DNA of 64,000 nucleotides from Bacillota bacterium (GTDB lineage: Bacteria > Bacillota > Clostridia > Oscillospirales > Ruminococcaceae), in assembly GCA_023457355.1 (NCBI GenBank), contig JAEWLW010000085.1, positions 9,408-73,407 on the forward strand, read 5' to 3'. A program made the translations under genes and the position numbers. Every line of letters begins with the position of its first letter. Positions within the stretch are counted from its first letter, which is position 1. Below the pieces are notes generated by a model that saw nothing but the letters and a program-made list of their open reading frames with translations, made no database searches and was not told the DNA's origin. Shown here piece after piece: positions 7,249-15,408 of the stretch.

Positions 7249-8529
7249 ATGGTAACAACGCTATTTGTCTCTTTAGTTCTGCTGATGTTCATCGGCGTGC
7301 CCATTGCGGTGAGCATCGGTTTTTCCTCCCTGGCGGCCATTGTGGCGGGCGGAAATATCCCCCAGCTGTTTCTGGTCGCCCAAAAGATGGTAACCGCCTT
7401 AGATTCAACCACCCTGCTGGCCATCCCGCTGTTTGTATTTGCGGGTGTCATTATGGGCAAGGGCGGCATCTCCAAGCAGATTGTCGACCTGAGCTATGAA
7501 TTTTTTGGCTGGATACCCGGCTCGCTCGGCATCGTAACGGTCGTGGCCTGCATGTTCTTTGCGGCCATTTCGGGCTCCGCCCCCGCCACCGTTGCAGCCA
7601 TCGGCGGCATCATGGTGCCCGCTATGATCGACGACGGTTACCCGGGCGGGTTTGCCGCCGCGGTCGCGGCCAGCGGCGGTATCATTGGCTGTATCATTCC
7701 GCCCAGTATCCCATTTGTCAACTACGCGCTGATCACCGGCGAATCGGTCAGCAAGCTGTTTGCGGCCGGTGTTATACCCGGCGTTTTGATGGGCGTCGTC
7801 CTCAGTGCCATGGTCAGCATTATGTCGCTGAAAAACGGCTGGGGCTCCCGCAAAAAGGGCATCAACATAAAATCGGCCTTCATTGCGTTTAAAAAAGCGA
7901 TTTGGGCCATCTTTATGCCGGTGATCATTCTGGGCGGCATTTATGGCGGCCTGTTCACCCCCACCGAAGCGGCTGCGGTCGCCTGCGTGTACGGTTTTCT
8001 GGTGGCTTGCTTTGTTTACAAGGGCATCAAGGTCAGGGACATGTACAATATTTCGTTCGAAGCGGTGAACACCTCCGCCATGATTCTGTTCATTATCGCA
8101 ACGGCCAACGCTTTCAGCAACATTATTACAACACAGCAGGTCCCCGCCAAGCTATCGCGCTTAGTGCTCAGCTGGACGGATAACTGGGTGGTTATTCTGC
8201 TGCTCATCAACATCATCCTGCTGATTAACGGTTGCTTTATGGAAACAACGGCCTCCACCTTTATTTACACACCCATCCTGTTCCCGCTTGTCATGGCGCT
8301 GGGCATTAACCCCATTCAGTTTGGCGTTATTATGGTTTTGAACATGACGATGGGTCTTATCACACCGCCGCTGGGCATCAACCTGTTTGTGGCAAACGGC
8401 ATCGACAAGCGCGTCAGCTTTGGTGAACAGGTCAAATATGTCATCCCGTTTTTCATGGGTCTTGTCGCGGTGCTGATGATGGTCAGCTACATACCCGGCA
8501 TTTCACTCTGGCTGGTCAGCCTGCTGTGA
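7249..8529 (+). CDS. dctM: TRAP transporter large permease DctM
   Basis: About 426 residues, with the multi-helix ion-transporter fold and family motifs: FIGVPIAVSIGFSS near the N-terminus, ALDSTTLLAIPLFVFAG, AISGSAPATVAAIG, CIIPPSIPFVNYALITGESV and TPTEAAAV. It carries the solute translocation path. The start is ambiguous: a GTG at 7240 and ATGs at 7243 and 7249 are in frame. AGG at 7238-7240 best fits 7249. It is followed 49 bp later by the alcohol dehydrogenase gene. Confidence 0.92.
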   Translation: MVTTLFVSLVLLMFIGVPIAVSIGFSSLAAIVAGGNIPQLFLVAQKMVTALDSTTLLAIPLFVFAGVIMGKGGISKQIVDLSYEFFGWIPGSLGIVTVVACMFFAAISGSAPATVAAIGGIMVPAMIDDGYPGGFAAAVAASGGIIGCIIPPSIPFVNYALITGESVSKLFAAGVIPGVLMGVVLSAMVSIMSLKNGWGSRKKGINIKSAFIAFKKAIWAIFMPVIILGGIYGGLFTPTEAAAVACVYGFLVACFVYKGIKVRDMYNISFEAVNTSAMILFIIATANAFSNIITTQQVPAKLSRLVLSWTDNWVVILLLINIILLINGCFMETTASTFIYTPILFPLVMALGINPIQFGVIMVLNMTMGLITPPLGINLFVANGIDKRVSFGEQVKYVIPFFMGLVAVLMMVSYIPGISLWLVSLL

Positions 8530-8578
8530 TTACAAAAACAAATCCATTACTGTTACAACTGAAGGAACGTGATACACT

Positions 8579-9727
8579 TTGAAAAATTTCAACTTTAGAG
8601 TACCGCAAAACATCATCTTCGGGATGGGTTCACTCCATCAGCTGCCGGACATTCTAAAGGAAAGCGCCAGCACGACGGTTTATCTCATCTCTGACCGCGG
8701 GTTAAAGGCCGCGGGTGTTGTGGACCGCATCACAAAACTTATCACCGAAGCGGGCATCGCCTGCCACGAATATCTGGACGTCATCCCCAATCCCACGGTG
8801 GATATCGTCGACGCGGCCACGCAGGGCTACATAAGCTCCGGCGCCGACAGCATCATCGCGCTCGGCGGCGGCAGCCCCATGGACGTCGCCAAGGCTGTCG
8901 GTATTCTTGCAAAATACGGCGGAAAAATTACCGATTATGAGGGCGCACAAAAAGTGCCCGGGCCGATTGTCCCGCTGATTGCAATCCCCACCACGGCCGG
9001 TACAGGAAGTGAAGTCACCGCCTCCTCTGTTATCACCGACGAAGCGCGCAACTACAAAATGGCGGTTATCAGCTATTACCTCTTCCCCGACCATGCCATT
9101 TTAGACCCTTCACTGATAATGACGCTTCCGGCACATGTGGCGGCCGCCTGTGGAATCGACGCTTTCATCCACGCCGAGGAGGCCTACGTTTCTAAAATGG
9201 CGAACCCCTTCACCGATGCCATGGCCGAAAAAGCTATGGCGCTCATCGGCGGCAACATCCGCCGGTTCATCGCCTCGCGCGACGACGAAGAGGCGGCCTG
9301 TGCCATGATGCTGGGCAGCACCTTCGCCGGGCTGGCGTTCTCGTGGGCAAAGCTTGGCAACGTGCACGCCATGAGCCACCCGGTCAGCGGATTCTTCCAC
9401 GTGGCGCACGGTGTGGCCAACGCAATCTTGCTGCCCACCATTGCGGAATATAATGCGCTTGCCGACAAGGGCCGCTATTTCGTGGTTTATAATTACATCG
9501 CCGACAAAAAAGTGGCGCAAAAGGACTTTACACCCAAAATGCTGACCGACGCGCTGCGCCAGATCAATAAAGACTTAGGAATTCCCGCCTCTCTCTCGGA
9601 GGTTGGCGTTACACAGGATAAAATCCCGCTCATGGCGCTCGACGCCATGAAGAGCGGCAATGTCGCTGTCAATCCCCGGCAAACCACTTTAAAAGACGTC
9701 GAAATGCTTTATAACAAAGCATTTTAA
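8579..9727 (+). CDS. Iron-containing (group III) alcohol dehydrogenase
   Basis: A 382-residue NAD(P)-dependent group III dehydrogenase. Motifs: GGGSPMDVAKAV (96-107), PTTAGTGSEVT (137-147), and metal ligands Asp194, His198, His263 and His277 (GIDAFIHAEEAY and HAMSHPVSGFFHVAHG). It interconverts an alcohol and an aldehyde. Its direct neighbour is a CoA-acylating aldehyde dehydrogenase, an arrangement like the 4-hydroxybutyrate dehydrogenase/succinate-semialdehyde dehydrogenase pair of clostridia; the actual substrate is unknown. Translation starts at TTG 8579 after AAGGAA; no suitable ATG is nearby. Confidence 0.92.
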   Translation: MKNFNFRVPQNIIFGMGSLHQLPDILKESASTTVYLISDRGLKAAGVVDRITKLITEAGIACHEYLDVIPNPTVDIVDAATQGYISSGADSIIALGGGSPMDVAKAVGILAKYGGKITDYEGAQKVPGPIVPLIAIPTTAGTGSEVTASSVITDEARNYKMAVISYYLFPDHAILDPSLIMTLPAHVAAACGIDAFIHAEEAYVSKMANPFTDAMAEKAMALIGGNIRRFIASRDDEEAACAMMLGSTFAGLAFSWAKLGNVHAMSHPVSGFFHVAHGVANAILLPTIAEYNALADKGRYFVVYNYIADKKVAQKDFTPKMLTDALRQINKDLGIPASLSEVGVTQDKIPLMALDAMKSGNVAVNPRQTTLKDVEMLYNKAF

Positions 9728-9802
9728 CCGCGCAGTTGCTTTACACTGCAAATCTGTCCGTCATCAAACCTTTTATCGACATATTAAAGAAAGGGGTCCC
9801 AC

Positions 9803-11170
9803 ATGAACACGCAAGAATATCTGGCGTCTTTGGTTGAAAAGGCGCGTAAAGCTCAGAAAATTTTTGAAACCTACCCCCAGGAAACCGTCAATCAGGCCGT
9901 GCGCGCCATTGGCAAGGTCGTTTATGATAATGCTGAGATGCTGGCCCGAATGGCAGTTGACGAGACCGGTATGGGCAACTATGAGAGCAAAATCGCCAAG
10001 TGCAAAGGCAAGTCTAAATCGGTCTGGTACCGCATTAAGGATGAGAAAAGCCGCGGCATCATCGAACGCAACGAAAAGACCGGTATCATTAAGGTCGCCA
10101 TCCCCATCGGCGTCGTCGGCGCCATCACCCCGACCACAAACCCCGTCATCACCCCCATGCACAACGCCATGATGAGCCTGAAATGCGGCAACGCCATCAT
10201 CATCTGCCCCCATCCCCGCGCTAAAAACGTCGGCGTCAAAACCGTCGAGCTGATGAATGCGGCGCTTAAAGAGCTGGGGATGCCCGAAAACCTGATTCAG
10301 ATCATCCCTGAGCCAACCATGGAGCTTTCGGCCGGTCTGATGGGCGCAAGTGACATCTGCATCGCCACCGGCGGCCCCGGCATGGTCAAGGCCGCATACT
10401 CCAGCAGCAAACCGGCGCTTGGTGTCGGCCAGGGCAATGTTCAGGTCATCGTAGATAATGACGTCGATATCGCCGAGGTGGCAAAAATGGTCGTAACCGG
10501 GCGCACCTTTGACAACGGCATCCTGTGCACCTGCGAGCAGAACGTTATCGTCCCCCGCGCCAAGGAAGCCGAGATGATCGCCGCCTTAAAGGCCAACGGC
10601 GCCTACTACATAGACAACGAAGAGGACGCCGAAATTCTGCGTGACTGCGCCTTCCCGGGCGGCAAGCTCAACAAGGATTTCCCCGGCGCCAGCATTGAAA
10701 AGATCGCCGAAATGACCGGCCTGCCCGTCCCTGAAGGCACCCGCGTCATCGTTTGCAGAACCAAGGGCTACGGCGCCGAGGACGTGCTCGCCAAGGAAAA
10801 GCTGTTCCCCGTACTGGCTGTCTTCTGTTACGACAGCTGGGAGGCGGGCGTTGAGATTGCCCGCGCCAACCTTGCCATGGAGGGCATGGGCCACAGCGTC
10901 GTCATTCATTCCAACAACAAGGACCACATCGAATATGTGCCCACCAAAATCTCCTGTTCGCGCTACGCGGTGAATCAGGTAGGCGGCACCGCGCTGGGCG
11001 GCGCGCTGGATAACGGCCTGAACCCCACCACAACGCTGGGCTGCGGCACCTGGGGTAACAACTCCATCAGCGAAAACCTTTGGTTCTACCACCTGATGAA
11101 TGTCAGCCGCATCGCCTATCGCCAGAAGGATGCCGTCATCCCGAGCGACGAGGAGATTTGGGCCTCATAA
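9803..11170 (+). CDS. CoA-acylating aldehyde dehydrogenase
   Basis: A 455-residue aldehyde dehydrogenase of the AdhE-N/SucD/EutE type that links aldehyde and acyl-CoA with NAD(P). Seen: GAITPTTNPVITP (107-119), the ATGGPGMVKAAYSS cofactor segment (188-201) and the FDNGILCTCEQ catalytic loop with Cys242 (and an unusual second Cys244). The FDNG-C-EQ form and absence of the general-base glutamate segment of hydrolytic ALDHs argue for CoA acylation. With the Fe-ADH upstream and CoA-transferase downstream it can connect alcohol, aldehyde, acyl-CoA and free acid. Confidence 0.9.
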   Translation: MNTQEYLASLVEKARKAQKIFETYPQETVNQAVRAIGKVVYDNAEMLARMAVDETGMGNYESKIAKCKGKSKSVWYRIKDEKSRGIIERNEKTGIIKVAIPIGVVGAITPTTNPVITPMHNAMMSLKCGNAIIICPHPRAKNVGVKTVELMNAALKELGMPENLIQIIPEPTMELSAGLMGASDICIATGGPGMVKAAYSSSKPALGVGQGNVQVIVDNDVDIAEVAKMVVTGRTFDNGILCTCEQNVIVPRAKEAEMIAALKANGAYYIDNEEDAEILRDCAFPGGKLNKDFPGASIEKIAEMTGLPVPEGTRVIVCRTKGYGAEDVLAKEKLFPVLAVFCYDSWEAGVEIARANLAMEGMGHSVVIHSNNKDHIEYVPTKISCSRYAVNQVGGTALGGALDNGLNPTTTLGCGTWGNNSISENLWFYHLMNVSRIAYRQKDAVIPSDEEIWAS

Positions 11171-11482
11171 TTGCGTTTTTTAATCCTTCATGTTATGTTA
11201 CTGATTGTACGGTTTCGTTTAACTTTGTGTGCGGCGGCCGCGGGCGTCCTTCGTGGCGCCCGCCCAGCCATTGCCCCGTCCACAACGCCATAGACAGCCG
11301 GAATAAACCATCCTGTTCTCGCGCTAAAAAGCGAATATTTCGGCGACAGCCTTTCCCACCACTACGTTCTTCAAAGTCGGCAGAATATCGGCCCGCAGTA
11401 CTCCGCGTCTTCACAGGATAAAATAGCCCTGGAATCCACTTCGCTTTTTAGTGGGAGAACAGCATAAGGAGGCAAACAGAAT
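11171..11482. other. Intergenic region before CoA-transferase genes
   Basis: 312 bp, no gene seen. It contains a GC hairpin (gcgggcg/cgcccgc, about 11238-11262) without a T-run and a weaker ccact/agtgg hairpin just upstream of the gctA-like ribosome site (AAGGAGG at 11467). It may allow partial termination or separate expression of the CoA-transferase genes. Confidence 0.4.
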
Positions 11483-12457
11483 ATGAACAAAGTTTACACG
11501 CTAGCGGATGCGGTGGCAAAATTCGTTCAGAATGGCGATCACATGGCGATCGGCGGTTTTACCACCAGCCGCAAGCCGCTGGCCACCGTCTGCGAAATTA
11601 TCCGTCAGGGCAAAACCGATTTCATCGGCGAAGGCGGCCCCGCCGGAAGCGACTGGGACATGCTTATCGGCATGAACCGCTTAAAGGCCTATATCAACTG
11701 CTACACCGCCAACCCGCGGTTCTCAAACGTCAGCTGCCGATTCCGCGCCGCCATTCAGGAAGGCCGCCTTCTGTTTGAAGATTATTCGCAGGACGCCGCT
11801 ATGATGATGTTCCACGGCGCGGCGCTGGGCCTTGAATATGTGCCGGTCAAAATGATGCTCGGCTCCGGGCTGGAAAAGGAGTGGGGCATCAGCGCTGAAG
11901 TGCGCAAAACCATTGAAAAATTGCCCGACCAAAAATATATCATTCAGGAAAACCCCTTTAAGCCGGGCGAAAAACTGCTGTTGCTCCCCGTGCCGCAACT
12001 TGACGTCGCGCTCATCCATGTTCAGATGGCTTCGCCCGACGGCACCTGCCGCATTTTGGGCGACCCCTACCACGATGTGGATCTGGCATTCGGCTCCAAA
12101 CGCACCATTGTCACCTGCGAAGAGCTTGTGCCTAACGATGTCATCCGCCGCGACCCCGGGCTCAATTCCATCCCCGGCATTGTGGTGGACGCGGTGGTTC
12201 ATCTCCCCTATGGCGCGCATCCTTCTCAGGTGTACGACTGTTACGATTACGACAAGCCTTTTTACATGGACTACGACAAGGCCGGAAAAACCGACGAAGC
12301 TTTTGCGGCCTTTATGAAGGAATGGGTGCTCGACCTGAAAGACCACAAAGCATACTTAAACAAACTGGGAGCCGAAAGGCTGATTGATCTAAAGGTTGTG
12401 CCCGGCGTCGGCTATCACGTCGACGACAGTGTACTGGCTCAGGAGGAAGACGCATGA
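11483..12457 (+). CDS. CoA-transferase, subunit A (glutaconate CoA-transferase type)
   Basis: A 324-residue class I CoA-transferase alpha subunit, of GctA-like length. The N-terminal VQNGDHMAIGGFTTSRKP resembles the family's CoA-binding start, and the VPQLDVALIHVQMASPDGTC segment is typical. It moves CoA between an acyl-CoA and a free carboxylate together with the beta subunit. The AAGGAGG site lies 9 bp before the ATG. The stop overlaps the beta-subunit start by ATGA, which indicates translational coupling and 1:1 assembly. The acid is unknown; the neighbouring acylating ALDH implies that its CoA ester is reduced to, or formed from, an aldehyde. Confidence 0.88.
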   Translation: MNKVYTLADAVAKFVQNGDHMAIGGFTTSRKPLATVCEIIRQGKTDFIGEGGPAGSDWDMLIGMNRLKAYINCYTANPRFSNVSCRFRAAIQEGRLLFEDYSQDAAMMMFHGAALGLEYVPVKMMLGSGLEKEWGISAEVRKTIEKLPDQKYIIQENPFKPGEKLLLLPVPQLDVALIHVQMASPDGTCRILGDPYHDVDLAFGSKRTIVTCEELVPNDVIRRDPGLNSIPGIVVDAVVHLPYGAHPSQVYDCYDYDKPFYMDYDKAGKTDEAFAAFMKEWVLDLKDHKAYLNKLGAERLIDLKVVPGVGYHVDDSVLAQEEDA

Positions 12458-13227
12458 ATTTCACAAAGTCGGAAATACAGGCCTACACGATTGCCAGAAT
12501 GATTCAAAAGGATCAGGTTGTCATTGTGGGAACCGGTCTGCCCCTGGTTGGCGCCATCATGGCAAAGAAAAGTTTTCAACCGAGCTGCACGCTGCTTGTT
12601 GAAAGCGGCCTGATGGATTTTAACCCTTCCATTGAAATTCCCCGAAGCGTCAGCGATCTGCGTTCAATGACGCAGTGCGCCGTCACCTGCCCGCCCTTTC
12701 GTTATCTGGGCTTTCAGGCCAACGCGCTTAAAAACGACGACCAGCGCCTTATCGGCTTTATCGGCGGCGCGGCGGTGGACGCCTACGGCAATGTCTCGGC
12801 CACCTGCATCGGTGACTATCACCGGCCTAAGGCGCGCTTTCCGGGCAGCGGCGGCGCAAACGGCATCGCCTCTTTTGTTAACACCATCATCATGATGAAG
12901 CACGAAAAACGCCGCTTTGTCAACGAGATGCCCTACATCACCAGCCCCGGCTGGCTTTGTGGCCCCGGAAGCAGAGCCGACTGCGGCCTGCCCGTCAACC
13001 GCGGCCCGATGGCGGTGGTCTCGGACTTGGGCGTGATGAAATTTGACGATGAGACAAAGCGCATGTACCTTCACGGCTATTATTCCTTCACAAGCCCTGA
13101 GGAGGTTACGGAAAACACCGCGTTTGAAATGGATGTGTCACGCGCGATTAAACTGCCTGACCCCGACCCGCTGTCCATCCGCATGCTGCACACCATCGAC
13201 CCCAACCGCATCTTTTTAGAAGAGTAA
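12454..13227 (+). CDS. CoA-transferase, subunit B (glutaconate CoA-transferase type)
   Basis: A 257-residue beta subunit carrying the catalytic glutamate: Glu50 in LLVESGLMDF, the position used in GctB for the glutamyl-CoA thioester. Also seen: GFIGGAAVDAYGNVSATCIG and SPGWLCGPGSRADCGLP, which resembles GctB oxyanion/CoA-site loops. The start overlaps the stop of subunit A. A strong hairpin follows, so this is the end of a transcript. Confidence 0.88.
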   Translation: MNFTKSEIQAYTIARMIQKDQVVIVGTGLPLVGAIMAKKSFQPSCTLLVESGLMDFNPSIEIPRSVSDLRSMTQCAVTCPPFRYLGFQANALKNDDQRLIGFIGGAAVDAYGNVSATCIGDYHRPKARFPGSGGANGIASFVNTIIMMKHEKRRFVNEMPYITSPGWLCGPGSRADCGLPVNRGPMAVVSDLGVMKFDDETKRMYLHGYYSFTSPEEVTENTAFEMDVSRAIKLPDPDPLSIRMLHTIDPNRIFLEE

Positions 13228-13255
13228 TTTTTGCGTTCATCTTTTCCCCCCATAG

Positions 13256-13295
13256 CGCCTTCTGCCGGACTTACCACGGCAGAAGGCGTTCGTTA
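13256..13295 (+). terminator. Rho-independent terminator after CoA-transferase
   Basis: A 12-bp perfect stem, cgccttctgccg (13256-13267) and cggcagaaggcg (13277-13288), with a 9-nt loop and a modest T-containing tail. It separates the operon from the Old Yellow Enzyme gene. Confidence 0.75.
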
Positions 13296-13445
13296 TCGCT
13301 TTATTATTGGTTTTAATATGGTATAATTTAGATAGTGGTACAGGGCTTTGAACATATACGGCTACCCCCTTAAAAAGACAGCACGGAAAACATAGCGCTT
13401 TTTAATGGGATATGGGTATAAAATATTAAAAGGAACAGTGAGGTT

Positions 13446-14540
13446 ATGGGCATGAAGCAGATTTTTGAAGAAACAGCAATCAACGGCGTTCCGCTGAAAA
13501 ACCGCTTATGGCGAAGCGCCACCTGGGAGGGCATGGCAACCGAGGACGGCGAATTTACACCCGAGCTCACAAAGCTCTATGAAAACCTGATTTCAGGCGG
13601 TGCCGGTGCCGTCATCGTCGGCGGCTGCGGCGTCATGCCCAAGGACCGGCTGGGCAAGGCGCTGCTTGGCATCTTTGACGACTGTCAGCTGCCGGGGCAC
13701 CGGCATATCGCCCAGTTCGCCAGGGCGCACGGCGTGCTGGCTATGACGCAGCTGATGGTGGCCGGCGCCAACACGCTCGTCCCACAGGGCAAAACGCACG
13801 TTCTGACCCCGAGCGGCATTCCTCACGCCGCATTGAATGTCGAGGGCAAATACGCCACCAAGGAGGATTTACAGCGGATTATCGCCGCGTTTGCCGCCTG
13901 TGCAAAGCGCGCCAGAGACTGCGGCTACCAGGGGGTGGAGCTGCATGTCGCTCACGACTATTTCCTCAACGAATTCATGAGCGCCAAATATAACCGGCGC
14001 ACCGACGAATACGGCGGGGGCATCGAAAATCGTGCCCGGCTCCTGTGGGAGATTCTGGCCGCCGTCCGTGCTGCCGCCGGGACAGATTACATCGTTGGCA
14101 TCAAGCTCAACAGCGAGGATTTCTGGGAGGGCGGCCTGACAAAGGAAGAAAGCCTTTATCTGGCCACTGAAGGCGAAAAGCACGGCCTTTCCTTCATCGA
14201 GGTCAGCGGCGGCTCCAAATTTGCGCCAAAGGGCTTCGAAGCCATCCGCGCGGGCGTTGGGCGCACCCAAAAAGAGGCGTATTACGCCCCGCACGCCGCC
14301 GCCATCGCCGAACAGGTGCATATCCCGGTGGCGGTGGTCGGCGGCATCCGCTCCAAAGAAACGATGCTGCGGGTTCTCAACGAAAGCAAAATCGCGTATC
14401 TTTCAATGGCGCGCCCGTTCATCTGCGAGCCGGATCTTCCAAAAAAGCTGCAAAGCGGCGAAAGCGAAAAGTCCCGCTGCATCTCCTGTGAGCGCTGCCT
14501 GCTTTACACCGACAAAGCCAGGCAGTGCATCCTCCATTAA
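13446..14540 (+). CDS. Old Yellow Enzyme-type NADH:flavin oxidoreductase with terminal Cys cluster
   Basis: 364 residues forming the FMN-binding TIM barrel of the OYE/2,4-dienoyl-CoA reductase group. Seen: LKNRLWRSATWEGM (17-30), the substrate-activating HVAHDYFLNEF motif (His167, His170, Tyr172), the NRRTDEYGGGIENRARLL hallmark and VVGGIR near the phosphate site. It ends right after Cys345-x2-Cys348-x2-Cys351-x9-Cys361, the position of the 4Fe-4S cluster of long enoate reductases, but the C-terminal FAD/NAD domains of those enzymes are absent. It probably reduces an activated C=C bond using an external electron donor. It has its own intergenic leader and may be transcribed separately. Confidence 0.87.
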   Translation: MGMKQIFEETAINGVPLKNRLWRSATWEGMATEDGEFTPELTKLYENLISGGAGAVIVGGCGVMPKDRLGKALLGIFDDCQLPGHRHIAQFARAHGVLAMTQLMVAGANTLVPQGKTHVLTPSGIPHAALNVEGKYATKEDLQRIIAAFAACAKRARDCGYQGVELHVAHDYFLNEFMSAKYNRRTDEYGGGIENRARLLWEILAAVRAAAGTDYIVGIKLNSEDFWEGGLTKEESLYLATEGEKHGLSFIEVSGGSKFAPKGFEAIRAGVGRTQKEAYYAPHAAAIAEQVHIPVAVVGGIRSKETMLRVLNESKIAYLSMARPFICEPDLPKKLQSGESEKSRCISCERCLLYTDKARQCILH

Positions 14541-14794
14541 GCCGATGGCGGACATGGCGCTGGCTGGCCCATATGGCGGAGCACCCCCCGCACGATCTTC
14601 GCAGCGGCGAAAAACGCGTCACCATACTAAAGAGAAGCATGCCATGCGTGATACGCAGCATAGAGGTCTGACCCGAATGACAGAATGGGTGATGCTTCCA
14701 TATGCTGCTGCGAATCTGAAAAACTGGCAAACTTGAGCTTGGAGCAGCCCTTGCTCTTCTCGCATTTGCCTTGTTTTAGTGCCACATATGAAAA

Positions 14795-14838
14795 GGGGCT
14801 GCTGCAAAATGCATTTTTATGCATTTTGCAGCAGCCCC
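14795..14838 (-). terminator. 20-bp perfect hairpin, likely terminator
   Basis: Arms ggggctgctgcaaaatgcat (14795-14814) and its exact complement (14819-14838) with loop tttt. On the minus strand the stem is followed by TTTT, as in an intrinsic terminator, though no minus-strand gene ends directly here. Confidence 0.6.
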
Positions 14839-14893
14839 AAGCTTATAAAAAATCCATTTCAAAGAAAAAGTTGCACAAACGAAAAGTTTTGGT

Positions 14894-15008
14894 CGCGCTT
14901 TTTCAAAAGCGCGCAGGGCTTGGGGCAGCGCCCCAAGAAGCGCAGGAGCGGGCGCAAAACAGTCCGGTGGACTGTTTTGCGGGGAGAACCCTCGCCGGGG
15001 GTTCTCCC
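14894..15008. repeat. Four tandem hairpins
   Basis: Stems: cgcgctttt/aaaagcgcg (14894-14913), cttggggc/gccccaag (14919-14937), gcaaaacagtcc/ggactgttttgc (14954-14980), gggagaaccc/gggttctccc (14982-15008). Spacing between stems is 1-16 nt, so a single transcript would fold into four stems in a row. Confidence 0.6.
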
Positions 15009-15408
15009 ATATCGCGATAAGCGGCATTTGTTTTATGCAAATTGCTAAGCCTCTATCACTTTATTCACAGTCCCTGCGCTTTGCGCGCCGTTGCGGCGGG
15101 CAACCAGACGCTAAAAGGGGGGCTCACCGCCCCCCCTTTCACACTATATCCTCCCGTTGCGAAGCTATCCGTTTGTGTTCTATGCAAACAATATTGATTT
15201 TGCAACAGGCCCTTTGGCCATCCAGGCTGCCCAGACACAGAAGCATGGCCAAGCAGCTACCAAAATGCAAATGCGGAATTCCGGATCAAGCCCTTCCGGT
15301 TTGGTATTGTTAAGGCCTCATTTGCATTTCTTGTTACGACGATTGCGGCGGATGCCAACACTTCATTATGCTGCAATACAATCATCTTTATTATTTCATC
15401 GGCCCGCT

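Larger units (their letters stand above)
14541..15408. other. 868-bp intergenic tract packed with hairpins
   Basis: No convincing gene; apparent open frames cross the palindromes. Six perfect or near-perfect inverted repeats follow one another: 14795-14838, 14894-14913, 14919-14937, 14954-14980, 14982-15008 and 15114-15139. It lies between two convergent operons, so part of it can act as bidirectional termination. The number and the varied stem sequences suggest an accumulated intergenic repeat element. Confidence 0.6.

Noticed and set aside
10586..11092. Long antisense open frames over the ALDH, CoA-transferase and Fe-ADH genes (also 11723-12346, 9110-9520, 13869-14321)
   Set aside because: They mirror GC-rich coding sequence, have no ribosome sites and show His/Ala/Gly-rich shadow composition; the sense genes have full family motifs.
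14779..15048. Open frames across the hairpin array
   Set aside because: They run through six palindromes, and the basic, Cys/Lys-rich translations are low-complexity products of the repeats.
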